Source: UMGS363 sp964402055 (GTDB lineage: Bacteria; Bacillota; Clostridia; Oscillospirales; Ruminococcaceae). Taken from it: DNA of 29,818 nucleotides. Position numbers and translations under genes: made by a program. The notes below the pieces were generated by a model. That model did no database searches and was not told where the DNA came from. It saw only the letters and a program-made list of their open reading frames with translations. Numbering within the stretch: position 1 is the first letter of the stretch; each line of letters starts with the position of its first letter. Shown here one piece after another: positions 16,154 through 24,169 of the stretch. The stretch covers positions 1-29,818 of the forward strand of contig CAYOAV010000021.1 in the NCBI GenBank assembly GCA_964402055.1, read 5' to 3'.

Positions 16154-17689
16154 TTATGCCTTTAAGGCTGTAAACTTCTTGACAAAATCATCGAGCGCAG
16201 ATTTAAGCTCTTCCTCTGCCTCGGGAGTAAGAACCTTCTGCGTTCTGATTGTTTCGGTAATATCGGGGTGTGAATCTGCGATGAATTCAAACATTTCGTT
16301 CTGGAATTCAAGAACATCCGCAACATCGATATCCTTAAGGTAGTTATGTGTTACGGCATAGATGATAAGCACCTGATTTTCAACAGGGATAGGGGAATTT
16401 CTGTCCTGCTTGAGGACTTCAACAACTCTTTCACCGAGTGCAAGACGTTCCTTTGTATCCTTATCGAGGTCTGAACCGAACTGCGAGAAGGACTGAAGCT
16501 CACGGTACTGCGAATAAGTCAGCTTAAGCGAGCCTGAAACCTTTTTCATAGCCTTTATCTGAGCCGCACCACCAACACGGGATACGGAGATACCAGGGTT
16601 TACGGCAGGTCTGATACCTGCGTTGAAGAGGTCTGTTTCAAGGAATATCTGACCATCTGTGATGGAGATAACGTTTGTCGGGATATATGCGGAAACGTCA
16701 CCAGCCTGTGTTTCGATGATAGGGAGAGCTGTAAGCGAGCCGCCGCCGTAATTTTCGTTCAGGCAGCAAGCACGTTCAAGCAGTCTTGAATGGAGATAGA
16801 ATACATCTCCGGGGTAAGCCTCACGTCCCGGTGGGCGTTTGAGGAGCAGGGAAAGTGTACGGTAAGCGACAGCGTGCTTGGACAAGTCATCGTATACGCA
16901 AAGCACGTCCTTACCCTGTTCGAGGAAGTATTCACCCATTGCACAGCCTGAATAAGGAGCGATATACTGCAAAGGAGCAAGCTCGGAGGCTGTTGCGGAA
17001 ACGACAATGGTATAATCCATTGCACCGTTCTTTTCGAGTGTTTCAACGACATTTGCAACGGTAGAACGCTTCTGACCGATAGCAACATAGATACAGATAA
17101 CGTCCTGACCCTTCTGATTGATAATAGTATCAAGGGCGATAGCGGTTTTACCTGTCTGTCTGTCGCCGATGATAAGCTCACGCTGACCTCTGCCGATAGG
17201 GATCATAGCGTCGATAGCCTTGATACCTGTCTGGAGGGGGCGGTTTACGGATTTTCTTGTGATGATACCGAGGGCGGTCTTTTCGATAGGCATAGCTTTA
17301 TCCGTAAGGATAGCACCCTTGCCATCGATGGGCTGACCGAGCGAGTTTACAACTCTTCCGAGAAGCTCTTCGCCAACGGGAACGGACATAATGCGTCCTG
17401 TTCTCTTAACGGTATCGCCCTCCTTGATGCCTGAGTCTGAACCGAGCATAACCGCACCGACAAACTCCTGTTCAAGGTTGAGAGCCATGGCATAAACGCC
17501 GTTTTCAAACTCAAGAAGCTCACCAGACATACATTTTTCAAGTCCGTGGATTCTTGCGATACCGTCGCCGACTGTGACAACGGTTCCAGTATCGGAAAGC
17601 TCAATCTTGGAATTATAATTCCTGATCTGTTCTTTTATGATACCGGTTATTTCGTCCGGGCGTAAATCCATCATTACACCAACTTTCAT
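16154..17689 (-). CDS. atpA: ATP synthase F1 alpha subunit (regulatory nucleotide-binding)
   Basis: Up to 511 aa. Non-catalytic nucleotide-binding subunit with P-loop GDRQTGKT (about 175-182) and the arginine-finger segment SVSRVGGAAQ. The N-terminus is uncertain: the conserved family start is MxLRPDEI..IIKEQI, matching an internal ATG at 17671 (or 17674), while the ATG at 17689 has no clear ribosome site. The shorter forms would be 505-506 aa. The 48-base gap upstream contains an imperfect palindrome next to the atpH stop. Confidence 0.96.
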   Translation of the reverse strand: MKVGVMMDLRPDEITGIIKEQIRNYNSKIELSDTGTVVTVGDGIARIHGLEKCMSGELLEFENGVYAMALNLEQEFVGAVMLGSDSGIKEGDTVKRTGRIMSVPVGEELLGRVVNSLGQPIDGKGAILTDKAMPIEKTALGIITRKSVNRPLQTGIKAIDAMIPIGRGQRELIIGDRQTGKTAIALDTIINQKGQDVICIYVAIGQKRSTVANVVETLEKNGAMDYTIVVSATASELAPLQYIAPYSGCAMGEYFLEQGKDVLCVYDDLSKHAVAYRTLSLLLKRPPGREAYPGDVFYLHSRLLERACCLNENYGGGSLTALPIIETQAGDVSAYIPTNVISITDGQIFLETDLFNAGIRPAVNPGISVSRVGGAAQIKAMKKVSGSLKLTYSQYRELQSFSQFGSDLDKDTKERLALGERVVEVLKQDRNSPIPVENQVLIIYAVTHNYLKDIDVADVLEFQNEMFEFIADSHPDITETIRTQKVLTPEAEEELKSALDDFVKKFTALKA

Positions 17690-17700
17690 ATTAATATTTT

Positions 17701-17737
17701 AGGCAATATCGCACAAAGCTTGTATGCGGTGTTGCCT
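17701..17737. repeat. Imperfect palindrome in the atpH-atpA gap
   Basis: Two 13-base arms, AGGCAATATCGCA (17701-17713) and TGCGGTGTTGCCT (17725-17737), with an 11-base centre containing AAGCTT. The arms differ from a perfect palindrome at two positions, which form G-U pairs if the plus strand is transcribed and C-A mismatches in the atp mRNA. It directly abuts the atpH stop codon. It resembles the palindrome at 24170-24200 (shared CAACACCGCATA and AGCTT), suggesting a small REP-like repeat family. Confidence 0.6.
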
Positions 17738-18280
17738 TTATGCTATTGTGCCATTTATCTGTTTACGCAGTGTTTCTATGCGGTTCTTTACAGTTCCGTC
17801 CATAAGAACACCGCCGCAGCTGACCTTTAATCCGCCGATAAGGGAGCTGTCGGTCTTTTCTTCGAGAATAATCTTCTTATTATAGACCTGTTCAAGCTTT
17901 TTGACAAGCTTTTCTCTCTGATTATCCGAAAGAGGGCTGCTTGAAGTGACGGTAACCTCGGCAATGCCGCTTTTATCGTACCATTTTTCCTTGTAGCAAT
18001 CCGCAATTTCGGGAAGATGCTCCGCACGGCTCTTTTCAGTCAGGACGCAGATAAAATTATAAACCTGTTCGGAAACTCTGCCGCTGAAAATCTTTTTTAC
18101 AGCTTCAAGCCTTTCTCCTATGCTTATTGTAGGAGATTTCAGGAGCTTCGGAAGCTCAGGATTTTCCTGCCAGAGCTTTTTCAATGCCATAAGCTCATCG
18201 AAAACGCTTTCTGTGCATCCTGCTTCACCAGCAAGCTCAAACAGGGCTTCGGAATATATATTTCCAACCGAATCTGCCAT
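17738..18280 (-). CDS. atpH: ATP synthase F1 delta subunit
   Basis: 180-aa peripheral-stalk subunit that attaches the b subunits to the top of F1. The N-terminal helical bundle (GNIYSEALFELA, LLKSPTISIGERLEAVKKIF) is followed by the C-terminal domain with the family signature VSCGGVLMDGTVKNRIETLRKQI. AGGTCAGG ribosome site. Starts 20 bases after atpF. Confidence 0.95.
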   Translation of the reverse strand: MADSVGNIYSEALFELAGEAGCTESVFDELMALKKLWQENPELPKLLKSPTISIGERLEAVKKIFSGRVSEQVYNFICVLTEKSRAEHLPEIADCYKEKWYDKSGIAEVTVTSSSPLSDNQREKLVKKLEQVYNKKIILEEKTDSSLIGGLKVSCGGVLMDGTVKNRIETLRKQINGTIA

Positions 18281-18300
18281 AAGAACCTGACCTTTCCCGA

Positions 18301-18801
18301 TTATTCTCCGATATTTTCGATGAAGCTGTCAATAAGCTCCTCGTGTGTTTTCGGGTCGATCTCCTTGGAAACGACCTTTTCTGCGATAGAGATCGCAATA
18401 TCGGAAATATCGTCTTTTATCTGATTGACAGCACGCTTCTTTTCCTTTTCGATATCTGCATTCGCTTTGAGAGTGATCTCCCTTGCCTCATTCTGAGCCT
18501 CGGAGATGATCTCATCGGAACGCTTCTGTGCCTTCTTGGTCGCATTTTTGATGATTTCAGCCGATTCTTCCTTTGCACCTGCGAGCCTTTCTGTATATTC
18601 ACTTTCAAGGCTTTCAGCGTTTTTCAGCTTGACATCGGCTTCCTCATAGGTTTTTTCAACCTCGGTTTTTCTTGCGTCAAGAATTGCGTTTATCTTATCG
18701 AAAAGAAAATGCTTCACAACCAGAATAAGGATCAAAAGGTTAGCCAGAGTGCCTACGATCGTAGTTGGATCAATCGAAAAAAATTCAAAATTAGTTGACA
18801 T
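18301..18801 (-). CDS. atpF: ATP synthase F0 b subunit
   Basis: 166-aa peripheral stalk subunit. One membrane helix near the N-terminus (about 12-32, PTTIVGTLANLLILILVVKHFLF) is followed by a long charged coiled coil (DARKTEVEKTYEEADVKLKNAESLESEY and onwards) reaching F1. A single atpF is present; no b' copy. GGGAGG ribosome site 11-12 bases upstream. Confidence 0.96.
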   Translation of the reverse strand: MSTNFEFFSIDPTTIVGTLANLLILILVVKHFLFDKINAILDARKTEVEKTYEEADVKLKNAESLESEYTERLAGAKEESAEIIKNATKKAQKRSDEIISEAQNEAREITLKANADIEKEKKRAVNQIKDDISDIAISIAEKVVSKEIDPKTHEELIDSFIENIGE

Positions 18802-18839
18802 AGGCGTGTTCTGCCTCCCGTTCCATTATACTATTGATT

Positions 18840-19118
18840 TTAGCCGAGGTACTTGAGGTACGGATTGGCGAACAGAAGGATAATAGCAACGAAAAGTCCG
18901 TAAATACCTGTTGTTTCGGCGATAGCACAGCCGATGAACATTGTTGGTGTAACGGTGCTTTTGATTTCGGGCTGACGGCCGATGGTTTCGATAGTCTTAC
19001 CAACAGCATAGCCTTCACCGATACCAGGGCCGATACCTGCGATCATTGCAAGGCCTGCACCTACAGCCTGTCCTGCGAGAACGAGGCTCTGTGCCTGTAA
19101 TAAAGCTTCATTTTCCAT
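18840..19118 (-). CDS. atpE: ATP synthase F0 c subunit with two-carboxylate (Na+-type) ion site
   Basis: 92-aa rotor-ring proteolipid: two membrane hairpin helices joined by the polar loop GRQPE (47-51). The ion-binding carboxylate is E68 in AIAETTGIYG, followed by T69 and Y73; the first helix has E35 in GPGIGEGYAVG. In Na+-dependent rings such as Ilyobacter the positions equivalent to 35/68/69 are Gln/Glu/Ser; a Glu/Glu pair is the two-carboxylate arrangement described for the Na+ ring of Fusobacterium nucleatum. GxGxGE and ETTGIY are unlike typical H+ rings. Sequence therefore suggests Na+ coupling (inference). GGAGG ribosome site upstream. Confidence 0.96.
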   Translation of the reverse strand: MENEALLQAQSLVLAGQAVGAGLAMIAGIGPGIGEGYAVGKTIETIGRQPEIKSTVTPTMFIGCAIAETTGIYGLFVAIILLFANPYLKYLG

Positions 19119-19166
19119 AATTAAATAACCTCCAAAAAATTTTATACCGTTTAAAGAGCAGCGGCA

Positions 19167-19895
19167 TTATTCTCTTCCCATCTGTATATTTATCATAGTA
19201 AGCATGACAAATACATAGGTTTGGATACAGCCGGAGAAAAGGTCGAAATAGATCGACAAAACAGCAGGAATACCTATCTGGAAGATATTGAAGTAATAAG
19301 TATCCGCATGGATTCCGATAAGGTTGTACAATGCACCGCTTGCAGAGCCGAGAGCCGCATAAAGTATGAGAGTGATTATCATGCCGCCTGCAATGTTTCC
19401 GAAAAGACGGAGTGCCATTGAAACAGGAGTTGCAACCTCGCTTATGATATTAAGCGGATTTATCATAGACTTCAGATAGCTGCCAAGGCCGCCGTATTTT
19501 ATCTTGTTATATGTTATCAGCACGAAGGTGACAACAGCAAGAGTTCCCGTAACGCTGACATCTGCGGTAATACTTCTGAAGCCGAGCATTGAAATAAGCG
19601 TACCCAACAGGATATAGGCAAAAAGCGCACCTATAAACGGAACATATCCCATACAATCCTCGCCCATATTCTGACGGACGAGATTATTGCAGAAATTAAC
19701 GATATACTCTGCCGCACACTGCCTTCTTGTTGTCGGTATCTTTTGCAGATTACTTGTAAGAATAAGGCAGACAATCAGGACTGCGAGTATAACGACCCAG
19801 CCTGTAACTACCGACTCTGATATGGCAAATTTTATATTGCCGTCAGCGTCAAGCAGCTGTATCATTCGCCTTGCTCCCTGCACGTCTATATTCAC
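19167..19895 (-). CDS. atpB: ATP synthase F0 a subunit
   Basis: 242-aa stator membrane subunit that forms the ion half-channels beside the c ring. The essential arginine is R163 in SMALRLFGNIAGG. About five to six membrane helices; the final helices contain GCIQTYVFVMLTMINIQM. The start is GTG (19895), preceded by GGAGGG, and overlaps the end of atpI by 4 bases, indicating coupling. Confidence 0.96.
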   Translation of the reverse strand: MNIDVQGARRMIQLLDADGNIKFAISESVVTGWVVILAVLIVCLILTSNLQKIPTTRRQCAAEYIVNFCNNLVRQNMGEDCMGYVPFIGALFAYILLGTLISMLGFRSITADVSVTGTLAVVTFVLITYNKIKYGGLGSYLKSMINPLNIISEVATPVSMALRLFGNIAGGMIITLILYAALGSASGALYNLIGIHADTYYFNIFQIGIPAVLSIYFDLFSGCIQTYVFVMLTMINIQMGRE

Positions 19896-20296
19896 AGATC
19901 TTTTCCCTCCTTCCGTTTTTTTACTGCCGCATCAAGAGTATAGCTCCATCTTGGATACATCATAGGAATGGCGGCGGTGACAACATTTGCATAGCCTGTT
20001 ATCACGCAGAATGCAAAAAGGCAGCCCATGATAAAGAATCTGACTAAATAAGACAGCAGCATGAGCCTTTTTGCACCGCCAGCCTGCCTTTCAACAGCGT
20101 GTTCCGAGGAAATTCCAAGAATCACGAAATTGAGCAGCATAACTAATGTACCAAGAATGATTCCCAATGGAATCTGAGTGCAAAAACCGTAGAACGGCAG
20201 TGTAATTAAGTATAGAATACCGTCAAAAATAAGACTGCGCGGCAAAAGGAACGACAGCTCTTTGTTTATCATAGGGCTTAATCCCTTTATTCTCAC
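19892..20296 (-). CDS. atpI: ATP synthase subunit I (AtpI-like) membrane protein
   Basis: 134-aa small membrane protein at the head of the atp operon; AtpI proteins assist assembly of the c ring. Four hydrophobic helices are visible (about 22-40, 43-62, 80-98, 99-115). The start is GTG (20296) with GGAGG 8 bases upstream. Sequence conservation in this family is poor, so the call relies on size, topology and position before atpB. Confidence 0.8.
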   Translation of the reverse strand: MRIKGLSPMINKELSFLLPRSLIFDGILYLITLPFYGFCTQIPLGIILGTLVMLLNFVILGISSEHAVERQAGGAKRLMLLSYLVRFFIMGCLFAFCVITGYANVVTAAIPMMYPRWSYTLDAAVKKRKEGKDL

Positions 20297-20328
20297 ATCT
20301 TACACCTCCGATATTATAAACTTTAACC

Positions 20329-20357
20329 ATTATAACATATTTTTCCCGGATTTGCAA
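20329..20357 (-). promoter_or_regulatory. Promoter of the atp operon
   Basis: Minus strand: -35 TTGCAA (20352-20357), 17-base spacer, -10 TATAAT (20329-20334) preceded by TGT (extended -10). It lies about 33 bases upstream of the atpI GTG. No other candidate is as good in the 438-base gap 20297-20734. Confidence 0.7.
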
Positions 20358-20567
20358 CAGATATTTATATTTTTGCTTAATAAACTAATAAAATATTTTC
20401 ACAAATCATAGTGCAATTTACCCAAAAATTTCTTCAATCTCAATTCAATCTCAACATTTTGCACATATTTTTAATGAGTTTGGCTTAAAAGCGTTATAAT
20501 AAATGTTTATATAAGCTTCGTGGCATTTCAATGAGTAAATTATTTCTTGCAAAGATTTTAACAAATT

Positions 20568-20632
20568 ATTGTAGGGGACGGGTTTCCCGTCATGTGGTAC
20601 GGAAAAATGTTTTGAGAACCCACCCCTACAAT
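20568..20632. repeat. 65-base MITE-like inverted repeat
   Basis: Ten-base perfect terminal arms ATTGTAGGGG (20568-20577) and CCCCTACAAT (20623-20632), continued inward by GGGTT/AACCC with one offset. An inner palindrome ACGGG-TTT-CCCGT lies at 20578-20590. There is no coding potential. It sits alone in the 438-base gap between the atp promoter and the gene at 20735; apart from this element and the two flanking promoters I see nothing else in that gap. It looks like a dispersed non-coding palindromic repeat, but only one copy is in the window. Confidence 0.65.
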
Positions 20633-20674
20633 GAATGTATATAGAAAATTTAATGTACCTTTTCAAAACCACTA

Positions 20675-20703
20675 TTGAAAAATTAATGTAAATATGGTAT
20701 AAT
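20675..20703 (+). promoter_or_regulatory. Promoter of the U32-like gene
   Basis: TTGAAA (20675-20680), 17-base spacer, TATAAT (20698-20703); the start codon follows 31 bases later at 20735 with an AAGGAG ribosome site. Close to consensus. Confidence 0.75.
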
Positions 20704-20734
20704 AAATCAATATTATGTTTTAAGGAGCTTTTCT

Positions 20735-21661
20735 ATGGATATAAATTTTCATATTCCCGATTTTATAAATCATTGCAGGCTTAATCTTATTTTGCTCACT
20801 CTTATGGACGCTCACCCTGAATATTTCCGTGAAAATGTCAAAATAGCGTCCGTTTTCGGCTCTTTCCCTCCGTCATTATGGAACGGCGGAAGAAATAATG
20901 CTGGAGTTTGCGATGATAACGTTGTAAAAGGCGTTCTTTCTGCATTTAATTCAAGAGGTATTCCTCTGCGTTTTACGTTTACAAATCCTCTCATTGAAAA
21001 AAAACACCTCGGTGATGCTTATTGCAACAGAATCATGCGTATGGCTGATAACGGTCTTAACGAGGTCATCGTTATGTCGCCGCTGCTTGAAGAATATATC
21101 AGAAAAAATTATCCGAATTACAAGGTGACCTCCTCGACCTGCAAGGAAATACGCAATGCGGACGAGCTTAACGCAGAGCTTGAAAAGGATTATCATTATG
21201 TTGTCCTCGATTATAACTGGAACAATAATTTTGAATTTCTTGAAGGGCTTGAGCATAAGAAAAAATGCGAGCTTCTGATAAATGCCTGCTGTGAGCCGAA
21301 TTGCAAACGCAGAGGCGAGCATTACCGCTCCATCGGTGCAAATCAGATAAAATACGCTGAATATGCCGCAACTCCAAAGGCTTTGAGAAAATCTACATCG
21401 CTTGAGGACTTCAAATGCCCGTATATGGCACGGCATATTTATCAGTCAAAAAATCTTTCAACACATATTTCACCCGAGGATATTGTTGAAAAATATCTGC
21501 CTATGGGCTTTAACCAGTTCAAAATCGAGGGAAGAACTCTCCCGGATGTTGCCGTCCTCGAAAGCTATATTTATTATATGATCAAGCCTGAATACAAGGA
21601 TTCCGCAAGAATTGAAATGCTCTGTGCATTGACGCAGAAAAATAAATATTTCAATAATTGA
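20735..21661 (+). CDS. Peptidase U32-like protein with Cys cluster, function unknown
   Basis: 308 aa. It resembles the peptidase U32 (PrtC/UbiU-like) TIM-barrel family. The GFNQFKIEGRTL segment (259-269) matches the conserved FKIEGR-type motif, and a cluster ELLINACCEPNCKRRGEHY (C185, C186, C190) plus C228 in FKCPYMARHIY resembles the cysteines that carry a 4Fe-4S cluster in that family. VLDYN and VIVMSPLLEEYIR look like barrel strands. Family members act in ubiquinone/tRNA hydroxylation or as collagenase-like proteins; which applies here is unknown. It stands alone with its own promoter. No signal peptide or membrane segment. Confidence 0.55.
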   Translation: MDINFHIPDFINHCRLNLILLTLMDAHPEYFRENVKIASVFGSFPPSLWNGGRNNAGVCDDNVVKGVLSAFNSRGIPLRFTFTNPLIEKKHLGDAYCNRIMRMADNGLNEVIVMSPLLEEYIRKNYPNYKVTSSTCKEIRNADELNAELEKDYHYVVLDYNWNNNFEFLEGLEHKKKCELLINACCEPNCKRRGEHYRSIGANQIKYAEYAATPKALRKSTSLEDFKCPYMARHIYQSKNLSTHISPEDIVEKYLPMGFNQFKIEGRTLPDVAVLESYIYYMIKPEYKDSARIEMLCALTQKNKYFNN

Positions 21662-21849
21662 CATAATCGGCTTTTTGACAAAATAATTCAGGCTGTATAC
21701 GGTTATTTTGCACAAAAATCATTGTTTTCTTTAACAAAATTGTAAAAAAATTGAGTTTTGGACAATTCTATTCATAATTTGCCCAAATAATTAAAATTAA
21801 GTTAATAAGTTGTTAATCAAAAATCTACATAAAGCGGAGTATAAACAGT

Positions 21850-21913
21850 TATAATTGATATAAGAGCCACTGCATTTAGATAATTTGACAGTGCAGATTT
21901 TTTTAACAGGAGG
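21850..21913 (+). promoter_or_regulatory. Leader upstream of the flavodoxin-repeat gene
   Basis: Within the 317-base gap 21662-21978: a TATAAT (21850-21855) without a recognisable -35, a weak hairpin (CTGCA..TGCAG or CACTG..CAGTG, 21868-21896) followed by seven T (attenuator-like), then a strong AGGAGG (21908-21913). No ATG, GTG or TTG lies at usable spacing after this AGGAGG. The rest of the gap is A/T-rich with nothing I can identify. Confidence 0.3.
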
Positions 21914-21978
21914 TCAGAAGAGGGCATTCGTCACTGCCGCTGATTTTGTGCGGTATACGATACAGCCTCATAAATAAA

Positions 21979-24161
21979 ATGAAAGAATTAGCTGTCGTAT
22001 ATGCAACAAAATACGGTCACACCAAGCAGTATGCCGAATGGATAAAGGAAGAAACGGGTGCTGATATCTTCGCCGTGTCTTCATTCAGTGCAACAAAGGC
22101 GCTTGAATATAAAGCCGTTGTTTTCGCTGGCGGCGTTTATGGTGATAAGATACTTATCATGGACTGGCTGAAAAAGAATCTCGGTCAGGTCAATGTTAAT
22201 AAAATGGTCATCGCCGCTGTTTCCTGGTATACTAATGATTCCGTGGAAGCAAAAGCAAAGCTTATCGAGGAAAATTATCCTGTACAGTTCAAAGATGTTG
22301 TTCCGCTTATCGTTATCAACAGCGGAATTGATAAAAAGCAGACAAGTGTGGTAGATAAAGCTCAATTGCTTGCCGCACAATCGCAGATAAATAAGCATGA
22401 AATACGTTCGGCTGACGATATCAACGCTCTTGCTATTATAAAAGGCTATTCCGATTCAACCTCAAAGGATAACCTTAAGAGCCTGCTCGCCGCCGTTCAG
22501 GATATAATCGATCCGCCGAAAAAGGTCGTTCAGAAGCCTGTCGAACAGCCAAAGCCAGTTGAGCAGCCAAAGCCAGTTGAGCAGCCAAANNNNNNNNNNN
22601 NNNNNNNNNNNNNNNNNNNNNNNNNNNNNNNNNNNNNNNNNNNNNNNNNNNNNNNNNNNNNNNNNNNNNNNNNNNNNNNNNNNNNNNNNAGCCTGTCGAA
22701 CAGCCAAAGCCAGTTGAGCAGCCAAAGCCAGTTGAGCAGCCAAAGCCAGTTGAACAGCCAAAACCTGTTGAACAGCCTAAACCGATTGAACAGCCGAAGC
22801 CAGTTGAACAGCCAAAGCCGATTGAACAGCCAAAACCTGTTGAACAGCCTAAACCTGTTGAACAGCCAAAGCCGATTGAAAAGCCAAAATCAAGCGGAGA
22901 GCATATCGTTACATCACTTGATGACGCTCTTGCCGCTCTTTCATCGGGAAATATGCTGTTAAATCGCCCTCCTGTGCATAAGTCTGCACAAAATACAGAG
23001 CCAGTTGCACCTGTTCAGACAGTTGTAGAGCCTGAACCTGTTGTTGAAGCTCCTGTTCAGACAGTTGTAGAGCCTGAACCAGTTGTAGAAGCACCTGTTC
23101 AGACAGTTGTTGAGCCTGAGCCTGTTGCTGAAGCTCCTGTTCAGACGGTTGCTGAGCCTGTAAAGCCTGTGGTTGAAGAAGAAAATGATAATGTTCTTTC
23201 AATAGCTGATGATATTGCAGAGATAAACGAGCCTGTGCCGTTCCCTGTTTTGTCAGCTCCAAAGCTAGCACCGAAGCCAATCCCTGCACCGAAGCCGTCT
23301 GCTCCGAAGCATAACAGCTATATGGATCTTTTCGCAAAGAAAAAGCCCGAAGCTGTTTCCGAGCCTGTATATGATCCGACCTTTGATCCGACATTTACTA
23401 CAGCTCCTGCTCCCACTCCTGCTCCTGCACCGATACCAGCTCCAGCTCCTGCACCTGTAGGAATGGATTTTGATTTCGATATTCTCGGAAATGAGAGTGC
23501 TACCGCAAGCAGAACAAGCACAAGAGCATTGAATGCAGTTGAGGATCTCGCAAAAGCAAAGGCAAAGGCAGAAGCTGAAAAGCTTAAACAGCAGAAAGAG
23601 CTTGAAGAAAAAGCCGCTCAATCGGATAACAGCTATGATATTATAAATAATTCAATAGATTCCGAGCTTACCGATAATGGATATGCTCAAAGCAATGATG
23701 AGCCGTCATACAGCAGTCCTTCCGATGAAGGCTCACTCACATCAGCCGCTCCGAATATCGGAAATATCGATATGAGCGATGATGAAGAAGATACCTACAC
23801 CGATTCCGCAGATGATATGGTCGTTGAGGATTATAACGAATATGAAATAGAAAATCTCACCGCCGCAGATCTTCTTGTTCCTGAAGAGCCTGTTCAGCAG
23901 AGCAGTCATAAACGCACGGATTTCCTGAAGCTCCAGCAGGAAATTGAAGAATCCATCGAGCTTAACAGAAAGATCCGTGATAAGGAACGTACAAGAAATA
24001 TGCGTGAAAGCGAACGTAAGGCTTTTGAAGAGGCTGAAAAGAATCCTAAAAAGGGAATCAAACAGCCTGAGGATGCAGATGTTTTCTTCAAACGTCCTGG
24101 TAAGGATTATTATTCGAGCGATTCAATGCCCGAAATAAAATTCAACCGACATGGCAGATAA
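21979..24161 (+). CDS. Flavodoxin-domain protein with long Pro-rich repeat tail
   Basis: One gene split only by an assembly artefact; removing 100 N and one duplicated 55-base copy gives a continuous frame of about 675 aa. Residues 1-165 are a flavodoxin fold of the HemG/flavodoxin_5 kind: strand ELAVVYATKYGHTKQYAEWI carries the FMN phosphate loop, then AVVFAGGVYGDK and VIAAVSWYTND. Next come about 11 copies of K-P-V/I-E-Q-P, about 4 copies of a 14-residue PVQTVVEPEPVVEA unit, a Pro-Ala tract, an Ala/Lys/Glu coiled coil, an acidic stretch and a charged C-terminal helix. No signal peptide, membrane helix or sorting motif. The ATG at 21979 lacks a ribosome site; a TTG at 21946 is the alternative. 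The function of the tail is unknown. Confidence 0.75.
22534..22886 (+). repeat. 18-base in-frame repeat (K-P-V/I-E-Q-P hexapeptide)
   Basis: Tandem 18-base units inside the flavodoxin-repeat gene, interrupted by the 22590-22689 N run. The first units are nearly identical (AAGCCAGTTGAGCAGCCA) while later ones vary at third positions (GTT/ATT, CCA/CCT/CCG), implying recent expansion at one end. After merging the duplicated 55 bases I count 11 units; the true number could be higher because the block exceeds the overlap length. Confidence 0.9.
22590..22689. other. Artefactual assembly gap (100 N) in the hexapeptide repeat
   Basis: The 55 bases before the run (22535-22589) are identical to the 55 bases after it (22690-22744). 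Collapsing the two copies restores an uninterrupted frame (AA + G completing a Lys codon). The apparent frame break is therefore not biological. Confidence 0.9.
23010..23177 (+). repeat. 42-base in-frame repeat (14-residue PVQTVVEPEPVVEA units)
   Basis: Four consecutive 42-base units (23010-23051, 23052-23093, 23094-23135, degenerate 23136-23177) in the same gene as the hexapeptide repeat. Units differ mainly at synonymous positions, and the last is degenerate (VAEPVKPVVE). Confidence 0.9.
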
Positions 24162-24169
24162 CCTTAAAA

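Noticed and set aside
20451..20672. 73-aa minus-strand frame in the atp/U32-like gap
   Set aside because: Runs through the MITE-like palindrome, no ribosome site, no recognisable similarity.
22534..23177. Tandem repeats that could be taken for a CRISPR array
   Set aside because: Units are adjacent 18- and 42-base blocks with no unique spacers, and they keep one reading frame coding Pro-rich peptide.
22690..24161. Frameshift/pseudogene in the flavodoxin-repeat gene
   Set aside because: The frame change comes only from the 100-N filler plus the duplicated 55 bases; the collapsed sequence is in frame.
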